Shown: one piece after another, positions 20,890 to 32,252 of the stretch
Layout of the letters: each line of letters begins with the position of its first letter
Position numbering within the stretch: position 1 is the first letter of the stretch
Assembly (NCBI GenBank): GCA_012932865.1
Contig: SAXG01000011.1
Span: 682,001 to 746,000 of the forward strand
Direction: 5' to 3'
Source of the DNA: Amylostereum areolatum
Taxonomy: Eukaryota; Basidiomycota; Agaricomycetes; Russulales; Stereaceae
DNA: 64,000 bases
Program-made: the position numbers and the translations under genes
Notes under the pieces: model-generated
The model's database searches: none
The model's input: only the letters and a program-made list of their open reading frames with translations
What the model was told of the DNA's origin: nothing

Positions 20890-23372
20890 ATGCCCGCCAT
20901 GGTTGTTCCGCTTTTTTTCTTCCTGACGTTCTTAGCGCGGCTTCCAGCAGGCAGCGCTTCGGCGCCCCAGGGACCATGGGACGCGTTCAACTTCGCGCCC
21001 GTCTCGAAGACGGTGTATCCCGCGGCTATCCGGCACGTCGAAGGAGACGTCACAGCACCGTCCGCGCTTGTGGATAATCAAGGCCCGGCAACGCTTTCTG
21101 AGGCAGGTGCATGGGTTACGCTAGATTACGGAAAAGAGGTGCGTTTCGAGTGGTACAGTTCAACACTGAAGCCCTAACTGAACATACACCAGGTCGGCGG
21201 CCTCATATCCATGAACTTTGACAACATATCCTCGTCCTCAGCTCTCGCCCTTTCTTTCACCGAGTCCCCGATGTTCATCAGCCCCATCAAATCCGACGAC
21301 TCTACCACGCCAGCGCTCAACGAGTCCTACGACGGCGTCCTCCCCCTCGCCGCGCCGCTCTCCGCCGGATTCTGGACGCAGCCCCCCGCCACCCTCCGCG
21401 GCGGCTTCCGCTTCCTCACGATCGCCCTCACGTCCAACGCGAGCGTGACGCTCTCGAACGTGTCCTGCGCGATCTCGTTCATGCCGCACGTCGACGACCT
21501 GCGCGACTACGCGGGCTACTTCTACGCGACGGACCCGGTTTCGGACGACGCGGATTTCCTGACGAAGGTGTGGTATGCGGGCGCGTACACGGTGCAGACG
21601 AACACGGTGGCACTGCACACGGGGAGACAGGTTCCATCTGTGCGCTCTCCGGGTATGTTGTCCTACTTTGGTGGTTGGTGGGAGATTGCGCAGGGACTAA
21701 TGCGCGTTTGGGGACAGGTTGGGCCAACAACGCCACTCTTGGTGTCGCAGGACCTATCATCGTCGACGGCGCAAAGCGCGATCGGTAGGCCGCCTCCGTA
21801 GTCAACCAAAGATCGCATCTAACATGCTCGAATCGTAGCGCTGTCTGGCCAGGTCCTTCATATGTCTGAAGCTTTACTATGCATGCTTGGAGCTGATGAT
21901 CGTGGGTGGATTGTAGGCGACATGGGCATAGCAGTCCCCACGCAATTCGTGTCGACGAACGACCTAATCCCGACGCGAAATGCCCTAGCGACGATGTTCG
22001 CTGCACAGAATCCTTCCACCGGGGCGCTTCCCGAGTCTGGGCCGCCGTTGAGCCAACAGGGCAGGTGTGCGAGCCTCTCCTCGTCGTTCGTTGTCTTACT
22101 CACCGGGCGACGCAGCGACACTTATCACGCGTGGTCTCTGATCGGGGTGCACAATTACTTTCTGTACTCGGGCGACATCGCGTGGCTGCAAGGACTTTGG
22201 ACGAACTACACCAAGGCCGTCGCGTTCTTAGAGGGAAAAGTGGACAGCAGCGGGCTGGTGAACATCACGGGCCTGCGCGACTGGGCGCGGTTGGGCGGAG
22301 GTGGGCACAACGCCGAGGGCAACGCGTTGTATTACAAGGTCCGCGAGCCTTGTGAATTCATTTGAACCGTTCGTAACGCATACATCGTCACTAGGTCATC
22401 ACGAACAGCGCCGGCCTCGCGGTCTACCTTAACAAGACGGACCAAGCCGCGGCGTGGGCGCGCAACGCGAGCGCGTTCAAGACGACGTACAACGCCGCGT
22501 TCTGGCTCGAAGAGCGGAGCATGTTCCGCGACAACGCCAGCACGACGCTGTGCCCGCAGGACGCGAACTCCCTCGCAGTGCTTTACAACCTCACGACCTC
22601 GCAGGCCCAAGCGGATTTCGTCAGCGCCGGGTTGGAGGCGTACTGGAACGACATCGGCTCGGTCGCGCCCGAGCTTCCGGACAATATCTCGCCGTTTATC
22701 GGTGGTCTAGAGGCGAGTTGCTTTTTTTTGCTCTGAGAGAGCTGGCGTTCTGACGCGGTTGAAACTTCTGATAGCTGCAGGCGCATTTCGAATCCGGGAA
22801 CGACGCGCGCGCGATGGACCTCTTAAGGCGTGAATGGGGCTACATGCTCACCACCAATCTCAGCGTCGAGTCCACTCTGCTCGAAGGGTATACCAACAAT
22901 GGATCCCTCCTGTGCGTTCTTCTTACTAATTTGAATCGCGTCTCGCCGATAACATCCCGCCCCTGTCAGATACCGCTCTTACCAAGGCTACGCCTACGAC
23001 GCCGCCTACACATCGCATGCACACGGCTGGAGCTCCGGCCCGACGTCTGCTCTCACTTTCTACGTGCTTGGGCTCACGGTCACCTCCCCGCAAGGCGCAA
23101 CCTGGGCCGTCGCGCCGCATCTGAGCGGGCTCACAGCGGCGGAGGGCGGGTTCGAGACGCCGCTGGGGTGGTACGGCGTGAAGTGGACGAAGAATGAGAC
23201 GACGTTTGAGATGGAGATCGATGTGCCCGGAGGAACGGATGGCGTAGTAACTTTGCCGGTGGATGGAAAGACCACGGTGGATGGGAATGCCGTGCGTGTG
23301 CGGGCCGGGGTTATCTCGCTGGTGGGCGGGGCGCATGTCATCTCCGTGCAGACGAATGGAACGGCGTGTTGA
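20890..23372 (+). CDS. Secreted alpha-L-rhamnosidase-like glycoside hydrolase (GH78)
   Basis: Nine exons (20890-21138, 21193-21652, 21718-21784, 21839-21852, 21917-22064, 22116-22338, 22395-22712, 22775-22911, 22970-23372) give 672 residues in consistent phase. Residues 1-24 are a signal peptide. The order of motifs fits fungal GH78: N-terminal beta region, then AVWPGDMGIAVPTQF, TGALPESGPP, DTYHAWSLIGVHNYFL, LRDWARLGGGGHNAEGNALYY, LCPQDANSLAVLYN and WGYMLTTNLSVESTLLEGY, then a C-terminal beta region (GATWAVAPHLSGL). The acidic residues in WPGD and the LRDWAR region are candidate catalytic residues. Many NxS/T sites fit secretion. It would release L-rhamnose from plant glycosides or pectin. 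Exon 4 is only 14 bp. The intron at 22713 appears to use a GC donor, because joining LE to LQAHFESG matches the family. Confidence 0.87.
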
Positions 23373-23644
23373 CGAGGGGAACGCGCGGATGCCCTATGGG
23401 CCCCTGTCTGCACATCTTCCGTATCTCTAGACTTCCGAAAATTTGACACGATTCCCCAATCGAACGTAGTAATGCGGCTCTGTCGCTTGAAACTGGCGGA
23501 TACATGATTTCAGGGAGGCTTCGTATGGATAACAACTTACAACTGGAGGCATCGGTCGAGTTCGCGTATATACATGCCTGCGCAGATATACACGAACGTT
23601 CCGCTCATTTTGATGCGATTTTGTAAATTTATAGTAAGTGAGCG

Positions 23645-24867
23645 TCAGTGTTTGCACTTGTAAGCCTCTTTCTGCGCCTTGCGGATGGCTGCTAAGCTCC
23701 CTCCTTGCGACCCGTCGTCCGTGTTCGAGTCCGTGTTGCTCGGGGAGCTCCAATGGGATGCACTAGTGAAATCGCGACATTTAGCAAGCTTCTCCACCTC
23801 CAAGACAAGTTCCTTCTCCATCTTCACCAGGACGCTCCTGGGTATGCCGCAGGGAGGGGGATACCACGGAGAAATTCTGGCATGGGTGCCGTTGAGTAGA
23901 AACTGGGGGAAGGCTGCAGCATCTTTCCCGTTGAGCTCCCCTAGCAAGGTGCGCAGCCTCCAGCAGCACCAACAACATAACTTGCTAACACCAATAGATA
24001 TTTCCTGAACCTAAGGAAGATAATTCAGATGGAGCAGACACTGAAACAGATCTAAATCAACGCACCGAAAACATATTGCAAAGGGCACGCCTCGTATCTT
24101 CGTTCGCAATCGGCAGGGATGGGGTGTCATCGGCGCCCTCTGCATTCCAAGAAGCGCATACTACGCCCATCACGCCAGCCTCCGCGTGAACAGCAGCATT
24201 ATGGGCGTTGTGCGGGTTCGCCTTCGCTTTGTCACGGTCGATAACGAGGTCAATCTGTGCGGGTGTGACATCGTTGACTAGGTTGACAAACCGCCGTCTA
24301 AGCTGTGTGAGCTGCTCCTGACTTTGAACCCGAAAGGGATGTAAAGGGAGAAAGAGCTCGTATGGATGGAGAGTGACGGAGATGTTCCGAGATGAAGTAG
24401 CCAGGGCAAAAGCATCGATCCGATCGACGATCGTCTTGAGATAACGGACGACATAGTGACGGTGCGCCTCCTCGGGCATGCGCGGACTCTCAGTTAGAAC
24501 TTCAAAACATATTGTCAGCTCCGTAAACATTGATATGATTCAATAGACATCACACCATCCTCAACAGGACCAAGAGGGTCGGGCACATTGGCAGCGGGGC
24601 TGCCCGCTTATTCAGTATTCATATGGATGACAAGGTCGAAGTCAAACTCACAATTCTTGGCGGGGTTCTTCAGGTGGAGATCACTCTCCGCGAGGCCATA
24701 AGAAGCTTCGAGAGTGGCCGAAAAGTCTGTATCTTCGAGGACAAGATCCACAAGCTTCGATTTCAGAAGACCATGTACAATGTGGAGGTTGAACGCGACG
24801 GTGAAGATGTCGCCTGGATTCACCTTTTCCCACTGGGTGCAAATCCCCCTTTTGAACAGTTGAAATA
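23645..24867 (-). pseudogene. OTT_1508-like deaminase family, copy D, 5'-truncated
   Basis: Exons recognisable by comparison: last part of exon 2 24652-24867, exon 3 24556-24606, exon 4 24066-24499, exon 5 23645-24010. The deaminase residues are intact (AVHAEAGVMG, IGVSKLCCWCCWRL, GTHARISPWYPP). Everything upstream of about 24867 (exon 1 and most of exon 2, roughly 290 codons) is missing, replaced by AT-rich DNA. Cys in one exon-5 segment (AAAFPQF versus AAACPQF in B) is changed. This is the most divergent copy. It is probably not expressed as a full protein. Confidence 0.75.
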
Positions 24868-25760
24868 GTTAACAAATTTTGATTAAAAGGCAGCCAGTTT
24901 TTATCCAATTTATTGCAGGTTAAGTGAATGCAAATATGTTAAATGAAAGTCACATGTTTCCAAGGTGAAAAAGTGGATGAAAAACCATGACTATCTCTTA
25001 AGCCTTGGCTCCCATTATCCTGAAATATATCATCTGTTTTGACTGCAATATGCTCTGATACAATTTCAGACTAAATTGAGGAGGACATGAATTGGTGCGG
25101 GGTAAATCTTTCACTACTTGGGACTACAAGGCTGTTTTTATTCTCCGATCTTCTTTGCATAAATTGTAGAGGAAGGGAAGACTTTGTCCAAGTTGGTTTA
25201 TCACTGGAAAAGATCAAGCAATGTCGAGAACTTTGGACACCTCTTGTTACCAAGATGCTTCAAGGTTTTGGTGCAAAAATGACCATGGGAAATTGTGAAC
25301 AGGAAGGATGGCTAAATAATCATATTTTCCTTGCCTATTGAAGATGGAAAAGGCACAATACTGAATGTAGCATACCTCAACCCATATTTTTGTAATATAA
25401 GTAGAAGGAAAATTGAAGGATAAAGATTGGAAAGATGTAGATGTCTACCCACTCTGCTTCAGCATCTTATGTGGGTGGATCATTGCAGATGGATTCCTAC
25501 ACCATTTTTCCCACCGAAATCATGATGGAAATAAGCTCAGGGATTCCATACTGTTCAAAGAAGGAAATTGAAGACTAAATGTAAAAGAACTTACAAATTT
25601 GGTGCAGCCAATGATTGAAAAAAGTGTGGATGATCATAACCATTGATTTATGTTGTACACGGGATTAAATGGAGGAGAAATCATTGACTTCTCAGCCTCT
25701 CAGCGGCGAGCGGGATGGAGTTGTGGAGGGTGCTGATGTGGAGATACAGCCAGAAAATGT
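24868..25760. other. AT-rich block of unknown origin
   Basis: GC is about 30-40% by counting several lines, against well over 50% in neighbouring genes, and the shift is abrupt at the end of deaminase copy D. The longest frame is 84 codons (25087-25341, +) with no recognised motif. I see no terminal repeats. It could be a decayed foreign insert, an old element or organelle-derived DNA; the sequence alone does not decide. Confidence 0.55.
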
Positions 25761-27403
25761 TTAGGCAAATAAAACGTACACTGACAAGCTCGACGCTCAA
25801 GGTCCCGCTACACGCGGTGCTCCCAGTCCCCTCACGAAACGATAGCACCCACATTCACGCCGTGGCGACATCATGATAGGGAGGAGGAGCACAGCACGAC
25901 CGTGCGGACGACGTCCGTGTTCTGGATATTGAAAAAGTGAGTTTCTTTTCGAAATATCGAACGACCCGTGGCTTACCTTCGTTTTCCAGGTCCCCCCTCC
26001 CAATGAAGTGAAGACGTGGCAAAGCCAGGCCTCGTGTCACGTCCCCACGCGCATGCCGAACGTTCTCCCCGCTCAACTCCCGTGTCCCCAATGCTGATGT
26101 TCGCAGCGCAGAACGCATGCTGCGGACGCAAAATTGCGCCCGCCCGAACCGCAAAAGTTCGAGATATTGGCCCTGCGGAGAGCAGCTCCCAAGGAACAAA
26201 ACCTGCGTGGACGTCGATGTCCAGTGCATAGTCCCCGTGACTGTTGTTAGACGCATTCGTTATTCGAAAGGAAATGGAGTGACTTACCGTCGGGTTTCTT
26301 CCAGGTTATCCAGGCCCAGCGACAAGCGCCCCGCCTCCCACCAAGGGAGTGAGAAGAGTGTAGGCGGGGTGTGCGATGCAGCCGCGCGTACATCATTGTC
26401 CTAGATGTAGGTTGGTGAGTTTTTCCCCTGCTGGCGGAGGGACGTGTCCTGACCATCTTGTCCAGGTTTCCCCCACTCGCTTCAGCCCCCGCGCTCTTCG
26501 GTCCTCCGCCTGCCGCTCCCTTTGCAAACATGATATGTGCTGAATGCACGTTTCGAGGTTCCGGCCGGCCTGTTCACGTTCATTGTCGCAGAATGAAGGG
26601 GACGTCGTGTTGACAACGTAGCGGGGGCGAGGAGCACGGCACAGCCACGTGTACGAAAACAAGGCCTGGGAGATAGAAAGGTGAGAGCGCGAGCGTGAAG
26701 GCGGGGTGCGCACGCTCACCTCTTTGCTTCTTCCAGGCTCCGCGGTTCCCTGCCACATGCGCGGAACACGTCGGTCGCGTGGGGAACGTGAAGAGGAGAG
26801 AAGGCGGAGTGAGTACGCGGGCAACAGGGCCTACAACGTGCCGCACGCATTGGACATATTCATGAGAGACGGTGGTGAGTGTTTGCGATGCTGACGAGAT
26901 GCCCAAGACTCACCCTTATCCCGCTTCGCAGACCTCATCAATCCTCTTCTCCGTTCCATTAGCCGGGAGCGGCACGCTGGAGGTCGCATCCAATGGTTTC
27001 GATCCAGGAATCCGCATTGAGTCTGCGCCGCACCGCGCATTGGTCGGGATTGTGGAGTTAGTTGTGGCTCCAAGGCGTCGATATTGGAGCAGGACGCGAG
27101 AAAAGAGACGAGTTACGAATGAGGGGTGGGCGATTGGCAATGGACGATGGACGATGGACAATGGACAATAGAGGATGGACGATGACGCGAGCCGGCGGCG
27201 CAGGAACTTTGGCGAACTTGGTGTGCGCGCGAAACACTTGAACTTGGTGTGGCGCGTGAAACACTTTCCACATCTCACACCCTCGCAACTTAACACATTC
27301 CATCGTCTTGTCTCGTCCGTCTTCGATATTTCCTCGATACACTACTGTTTCTGTCAGTGTGAGATTTATAGTGAATAATGCTGGTGCTTACCTTCTAATC
27401 CAG
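25761..27403. other. Region with intron-like signals but no convincing protein
   Basis: On the + strand there are several good donor/acceptor pairs (for example GTGAGT at 25937 with TTTTCCAG at 25990; GTGAGA at 26681 with TTCTTCCAG) but the intervening frames do not join into a recognisable protein. A short tandem run of ATGGACG/ATGGACA units lies at 27142-27181. A 5'-UTR intron of the next gene ends at CCAG, directly before its ATG at 27404. Confidence 0.4.
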
Positions 27404-27763
27404 ATGCCCAGAATCAAAATCCCCAGCTTCATGACTCCTGCGAAGAGATATGCCGCCTGTATGGTAAAGGTGAGTATGCACAGCTAGTTTTGGAACGGTG
27501 GGCGTACTAACCTCTTCGTTTATTCGAAGACCGGTGCTTTGAAGAAAGTCGTCGCCAGATTGGCGATGGCCAAGCCCGCGACGCCCGCCCGCTCGTCGGG
27601 GCGCTTCGACATCGACATGAGCTTCGCCCTTCGCATGGCGTATGGCGAGACCTTCAAGGCAGGCTGTGAGGTCAAGATCAACAAGGATGACATAGTGCGT
27701 GCGAAAGGCATTGCCAAGCGTGTCTGGGAGATGGTGTTGGGGAAATTGGGTGGCGCAAAATAG
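27404..27763 (+). CDS. Small basic hypothetical protein
   Basis: Two exons, 27404-27469 and 27530-27763, give 99 residues (phase-0 intron, GTGAGT to TTCGAAG, with an ACTAAC branch-like site). It is rich in Lys, Arg and Ala (PRIKIPSFMTPAKRYAA, then KKVVARLAMAKPATPARSS) and ends ENGLGGAK-like (MVLGKLGGAK). The likely helices suggest a nucleic-acid- or membrane-associated small protein, but I recognise no family. An acceptor immediately upstream of the ATG indicates a spliced leader exon. Confidence 0.55.
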
Positions 27764-28061
27764 CCGCGTCGGATGGTTGGGCTGGTTGGCTAGAGTGACT
27801 ACGCATGTCCCGTCGACTCTTCAAACAAATATATGTTGGTCGTCTATATCTAGAGTACGTGTGGCCGTGAATAAGACATCAATTCCGCAAAAAAGGAGGA
27901 CCGACGCAATGAAACGCACTAAACTCAAACACTCTGAACGAGCGCATGCTTCTGGCCGATCTCCTCCATCGAACTGCTGGCTATCGGTCATCATTTCGGT
28001 ACGCATTCAACCTCGAGCGTACGCACCAACGCTCGACACCGAACAACGAAACAAACCCTTC

Positions 28062-28610
28062 AAGTGTACACCCTCTGCTGGACACCTCGTAGTTTTTCGT
28101 CATCGAACTTGATCTTGAGCGAACCTCCGTGGAGTGATTTGACCGCTTCTTTTTTGCATTCGTCGGTTTCTGCTCTTCAAATGCCACGTTGATGTGCGTT
28201 GTGGCTTTCTCTTCGAGCTGCTTTATGTTGATCGTCCCTAAGGTAAGCATAGCATGATGGAATGAAAATAGATATATATTTTGGTTGTGTGAATGTATAT
28301 GCAAGCGTGAATCTGGAAGAGGATTAGCAGAAGGAAGGGATGAATTTTGTCCTTGCGCGGCTGGGCCACCTTTGTTGCCTCGCAACTTGCATCCACCGCG
28401 GCATTTTCGAGGATCTGGATATTGGGCAGGCAAGCGAACGTAATACGGAAGGATGTACCGACGTCCATGCGGAAAATAGGCATGGCGAGCGAGACGCGCT
28501 TGCAGACAGCAGTCTCGTCAGCGGAAGCGGAGTGTGGGTTTTCCGATGAATCTCCCTATTAGGCAGATACATTGAGCACGATGGGCATGAACAAACGGGG
28601 AGACATACTT
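28062..28610 (-). CDS. Uncertain small gene, minus strand
   Basis: Two stretches read like coding exons: MPIFRMDVGTSFRITFACLP near 28470 and a C-terminal piece DDEKLRGVQQRVYT ending at about 28062 in a different frame. An acceptor (ATTTGAAG) precedes the latter. I could not join them with certainty, and there is no known domain. It may also be leftover 3' sequence of the PEX3 transcript. Confidence 0.25.
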
Positions 28611-28613
28611 CTT

Positions 28614-30582
28614 CTAGCATACGAAGGGATTGCTGCTCTTAATTTTTGGGACAGTGATGACATAGCAAGGCTTTTGTGCTGATGTGGGCTTCCTCATGCA
28701 ATCCGATCGACGCATACGGCGGAAGTTTTGCGAACGACGGCGCAGAAGACAGGAACGGGGCCTTGTTTGGCGACGCCAGCTGCACCCGTTATGGGCACGG
28801 ATAGTAGGGAGGCCAACACTGGTGTGGGCCACCGCCACGCTAGGCAACATCCCCGCAAGACGCAGCCGCACCTGCTCGCCATCCTCACCATCATCGGGAA
28901 CAAACACATTCTCGCGTAGTCCATTGAACAGCACGGACGTCACGCGGTCCAGGCAGCGTTCGAGCACGAGTTGGAAGTTCGCAGACGCGAGCACGTCCCG
29001 GGTCTCTTCGAGCAATGCCGTAAAGGCGGGATCATGTGCGTCACCATACGATGGCGGGAATCCGCCCCGCGTCAGGAGATGAGCGACTGCCGAGGTCGTC
29101 GGCGGTAGGAGGGTGAACATAAAGCTGAAGAGAATGTCAGCGAATGCATGAAAAGAAGTGGGTGTAAACACGCACTTGATACGACGCCCGGTTCCCTCGA
29201 ACGTAACCTCGTGCTCAACACGTCGACGAACGTCGCTTATAAGCCGGTGCAGGTCGAGCACGCCAACTTTGCTCTTCAGAGAGACGCTGTGTCGCGAAGC
29301 GAATGAGCCACCGGACAACGAGCAAGGAAGAAGTCAAGCACGCACTCCTCGAACACCTCTTCGACCCCCCTGCGCACACGCTCGCCCACGTCCTTCCAGC
29401 CCACGTTCAATATCCAGCAGCTAAGCGTGAGATAATTCCGCTCTGTTTCCGCGTCGATGCCCTCGCGCCACAGGTCGTCCTTCTCCCATTCCTCGTCCAA
29501 GTCGAGCGCCTCTATGTCCGCTAGGGCCCGGTCCCAGGGCAGGCTGAAGAAGAGGGAGGCGATGGACGTTTCAAGTTGTTCTCGAGCTTCTTCGTCTCGC
29601 TCTAGTTGCACTATTGAGTGCGCATACTTGTATCGCCCCAGGAGGGAGAGTTGGGTGTGTGCGAAGAGGGTGAGGAGGGTGATCGAATAGATGACGGTGA
29701 GCGTGCGCGTGACGGCTGGGAATATAGTCAGAACGGAAGGTAAGAAGAGCGATAAAGCGCGCACCAAGCATCTTGACTTCTCTCCAAAGATCGGCTTTTG
29801 ATTTTGTGTTGAGACTTACCTGTGAGCTGGCCATGTCGGCCTTGTCGTTCGTCAGCGCTTCAGCTTGCACGATGACCGGGAAAAAACGCACCGCTGACGA
29901 GTCGTCATTGCTGCTAACGGCGGAGCTGCTTACGCCGGACTCGGTACCCTCTGCCGATGGCGTTGCTTGCAAGGGTGGGTGCTGGGGAGTTGGGTAGGAA
30001 GGTTGTATTAATGATTGAGAAGATTCGCCGACCCAGCTAGAAGTCCGTGAGGGGTGAAGGAGCCTCTTCTAGGGCGGAGTACGATAGTACAAGCGTAGAG
30101 CCGTTGTCGGATACTGCATCGCCCTCGTGTACGAATTCGACACTCGACGCCAACGAGGCCTCTCACGGTGGGTTATGGCGATGTGTCGGAAGCTCCAAGT
30201 GTTCGGACGCAGATAGTCTCTTTTCGCATGATGCCTTGAGAAGAGACTGGAGTTCTGCGGTGAGGGCCTCGACGTCCATGTCGGTGAGGACATTCTCTGC
30301 GAGGATGGGGAGGTGTGCCAAAGTAGTAGATAAGATGTCCTGCAGGTTCTGCTGGAACCGTTTGCGAACACTACACTCTGCAGTCAGATGGATAAGAGAG
30401 CCGCGAGTGATGAACGTACTTTTCTCGCGCCGACCGCTCCTGCATCATCGCATTCCGCACGTCTTCGAGGCGGTTGACAGTGTAGCGCCCGACCATGTAC
30501 AGCCCACCGACGACGCCTGCGGTCTTCGCGTATCCGTTCTGTCGTTCGTTGAAGTAGCTGCCTATAGATTTGAACAACGTCA
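28614..30582 (-). CDS. PEX3: Peroxin-3, peroxisome biogenesis membrane protein
   Basis: The multi-exon gene matches fungal PEX3: N-terminal LFKSIGSYFNERQNGYAK and VGGLYMVGRYTVNRLEDV (membrane anchor plus conserved basic region), then RKRFQQNLQDILSTTLAHLP, KADLWREVKML, TRTLTVIYSITLLTLFAHTQ, LSLLGRYKYAHSIV, NYLTLSCWILNVGWKDVG, VRRRVEHEVTFEGTGRRI and FMFTLLPPTTSAVAHLLTRG. Introns are small and phases fit up to LRLAGMLPSVA near 28840. PEX3 sits in the peroxisome/ER membrane and docks PEX19 to insert peroxisomal membrane proteins. Two oddities: the expected ATG before FKSIGSY reads TTG (30575-30577), and the C-terminal ~60 residues after MLPSVA do not resemble other PEX3 proteins. An unseen first exon or sequence error could explain the first. 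Confidence 0.82.
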
Positions 30583-31696
30583 CGGTCGAGGTGGTGGTCG
30601 CATTCGTCGACGAAACATGCAAAAAAACACGAGGATGCGTTCAGGCTTCGCGGCGCCGGCGATGGGAGGGTGAGGTTGGTTAGGCGCCCCGACGGCGATG
30701 GGCAATCTTGGTAGAAGTACCTATATTCCACGACAGTAAGGATTCAGCGTACTTCGACCTGTGTGCATTTAAAAGATACTGGCGATTGGTGGGGGGATTG
30801 CGTTAAGGCGCGAACACTCAGAACGTTCAGGCAGGTTCAGGCCCATGCAAAATGTTTGCTGACTAATTACCTAATTTGCACATCAGATCCAAAGCCTGCA
30901 AGCTGCAACCCTCAGGCGGTCTTTGGCACAGAACGACTGTCTTCTGTTTCAAATCTGGCTACGAGAGACTACTTTGGCACCCCTCTGGAGCGTGAGATAG
31001 ATAGATAGATAGATATTTTCAAGACATGGTCCCTTTGGAGTATCACTGCAGTTATATATTTCCTCGCAGGTCGGACAGTATCCGTGATTCCGGCTTCCTA
31101 GGCGACAGTGCAAACCTCAGTCTACCAATGCCATGTCCAACATGCTCCTATCGTCCTCCCCATTCGGCGTCTCCCGTAGTACGTGTTTTGCTAGCTGCAG
31201 ATCACATTATCAGAAATCCAGGCTCGTGAACGAAGAACGGGCAAAAGGGTACGTTTTCCCTTCTTCTCTCGTCTCCTCATATTCACGCATATCACCAGGC
31301 AATAATCTTCATGCTTCTGAGTATAGGCAACAACGTTATATTCAACACCATTTCCTCGCACTACGTCGAAGGTCTCATTTGTTGCGACGGTCGTGTCGTG
31401 ACTCGTCACCCTCCTCTTTGGATGCATACATTCCACGAAGATTTTGTCTACCTCACCAAGCTCGCTGAGCAGGTTGCGCGTTATGAGGTTGTGTGCCTGT
31501 TCCGTTCGTGCTGTCGCTTACTATGCTGATTCATCGATGATTGAAAACACGAAATGTACTGCTTCGTCTGACCAGGAGCTCCATCGAGGAACACAAATTC
31601 CTGTGTCGCTTATGGTGTGGGCGGGCGGCCCGCCCATAAATATTTGGCGCGCGGATGATCGAATGGGGAGTCAGGACGTTCGCTCGCGCATCGACA
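30583..31696. other. Intergenic region with a microsatellite
   Basis: It holds the PEX3 upstream region. A (GATA)5 run lies at 30996-31015. Near 31619-31634 a GC palindrome (GGGCGGCCCGCCC) precedes AT-rich sequence. No gene is supported. Confidence 0.45.
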
Positions 31697-31956
31697 TTTA
31701 CAGCCGTTTGCATAAAGGATGGCACTCGCGGAAAAAAACGCGTCTCTTCCCAGAACGTCCGACCCTACCTTCTCGGTGCTTATCTCACAGATGCATACGT
31801 CATAGCTACACTTATTTCAACTTCCGATAGCTAAGCTACAAGATGTTCAACCGATAGTAAGGCGCTTATCTCGTGACACGGAAGTTCCATTTCAGAAGGT
31901 CTGGGGAAGGCCCGTTTTTTTCGGTGAGTGCCATCCTTTATGCAAACGGCTGTAAA
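31697..31956. mobile_element. MITE-like element, 260 bp
   Basis: It has perfect terminal inverted repeats of about 33 bp beginning TTTACAGCCGTTTGCATAAA, which continue as an imperfect stem (GAAAAAAACG on both sides). There is no coding capacity. Its tip TACAGnnnTTTGCATAA matches the tip of the Tc1-like element at 4316, which suggests mobilisation by a related transposase. Confidence 0.75.
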
Positions 31957-32252
31957 CTCGGAAGCAACAACGCGTAAACGGCAGACATCCATTGTCGACA
32001 CTCGAGCTCATACGTACATTTGTTCCCAATTCGTTCCCTACGTATAGTGAGGGCAGTGTCCTTTATTGCGACAATATAGAACTGTGAAAATCTCGATGAA
32101 TTCGTTGCAGCCCTCGAAACATGGTGTGCACGTGAGTTTTGGATGGGTCTGATCTGAGCACGGATATCTTTACAGACGAACGTAACAAAACCACTGGGGA
32201 TAATGACTAGATCTAAGGTGTCATAATGCATCATTGCTGGGTGAAAGGGGAG

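Noticed and set aside
30996..31015. (GATA)5 as a regulatory GATA-factor array
   Set aside because: A plain microsatellite far from a start codon is the simpler reading.
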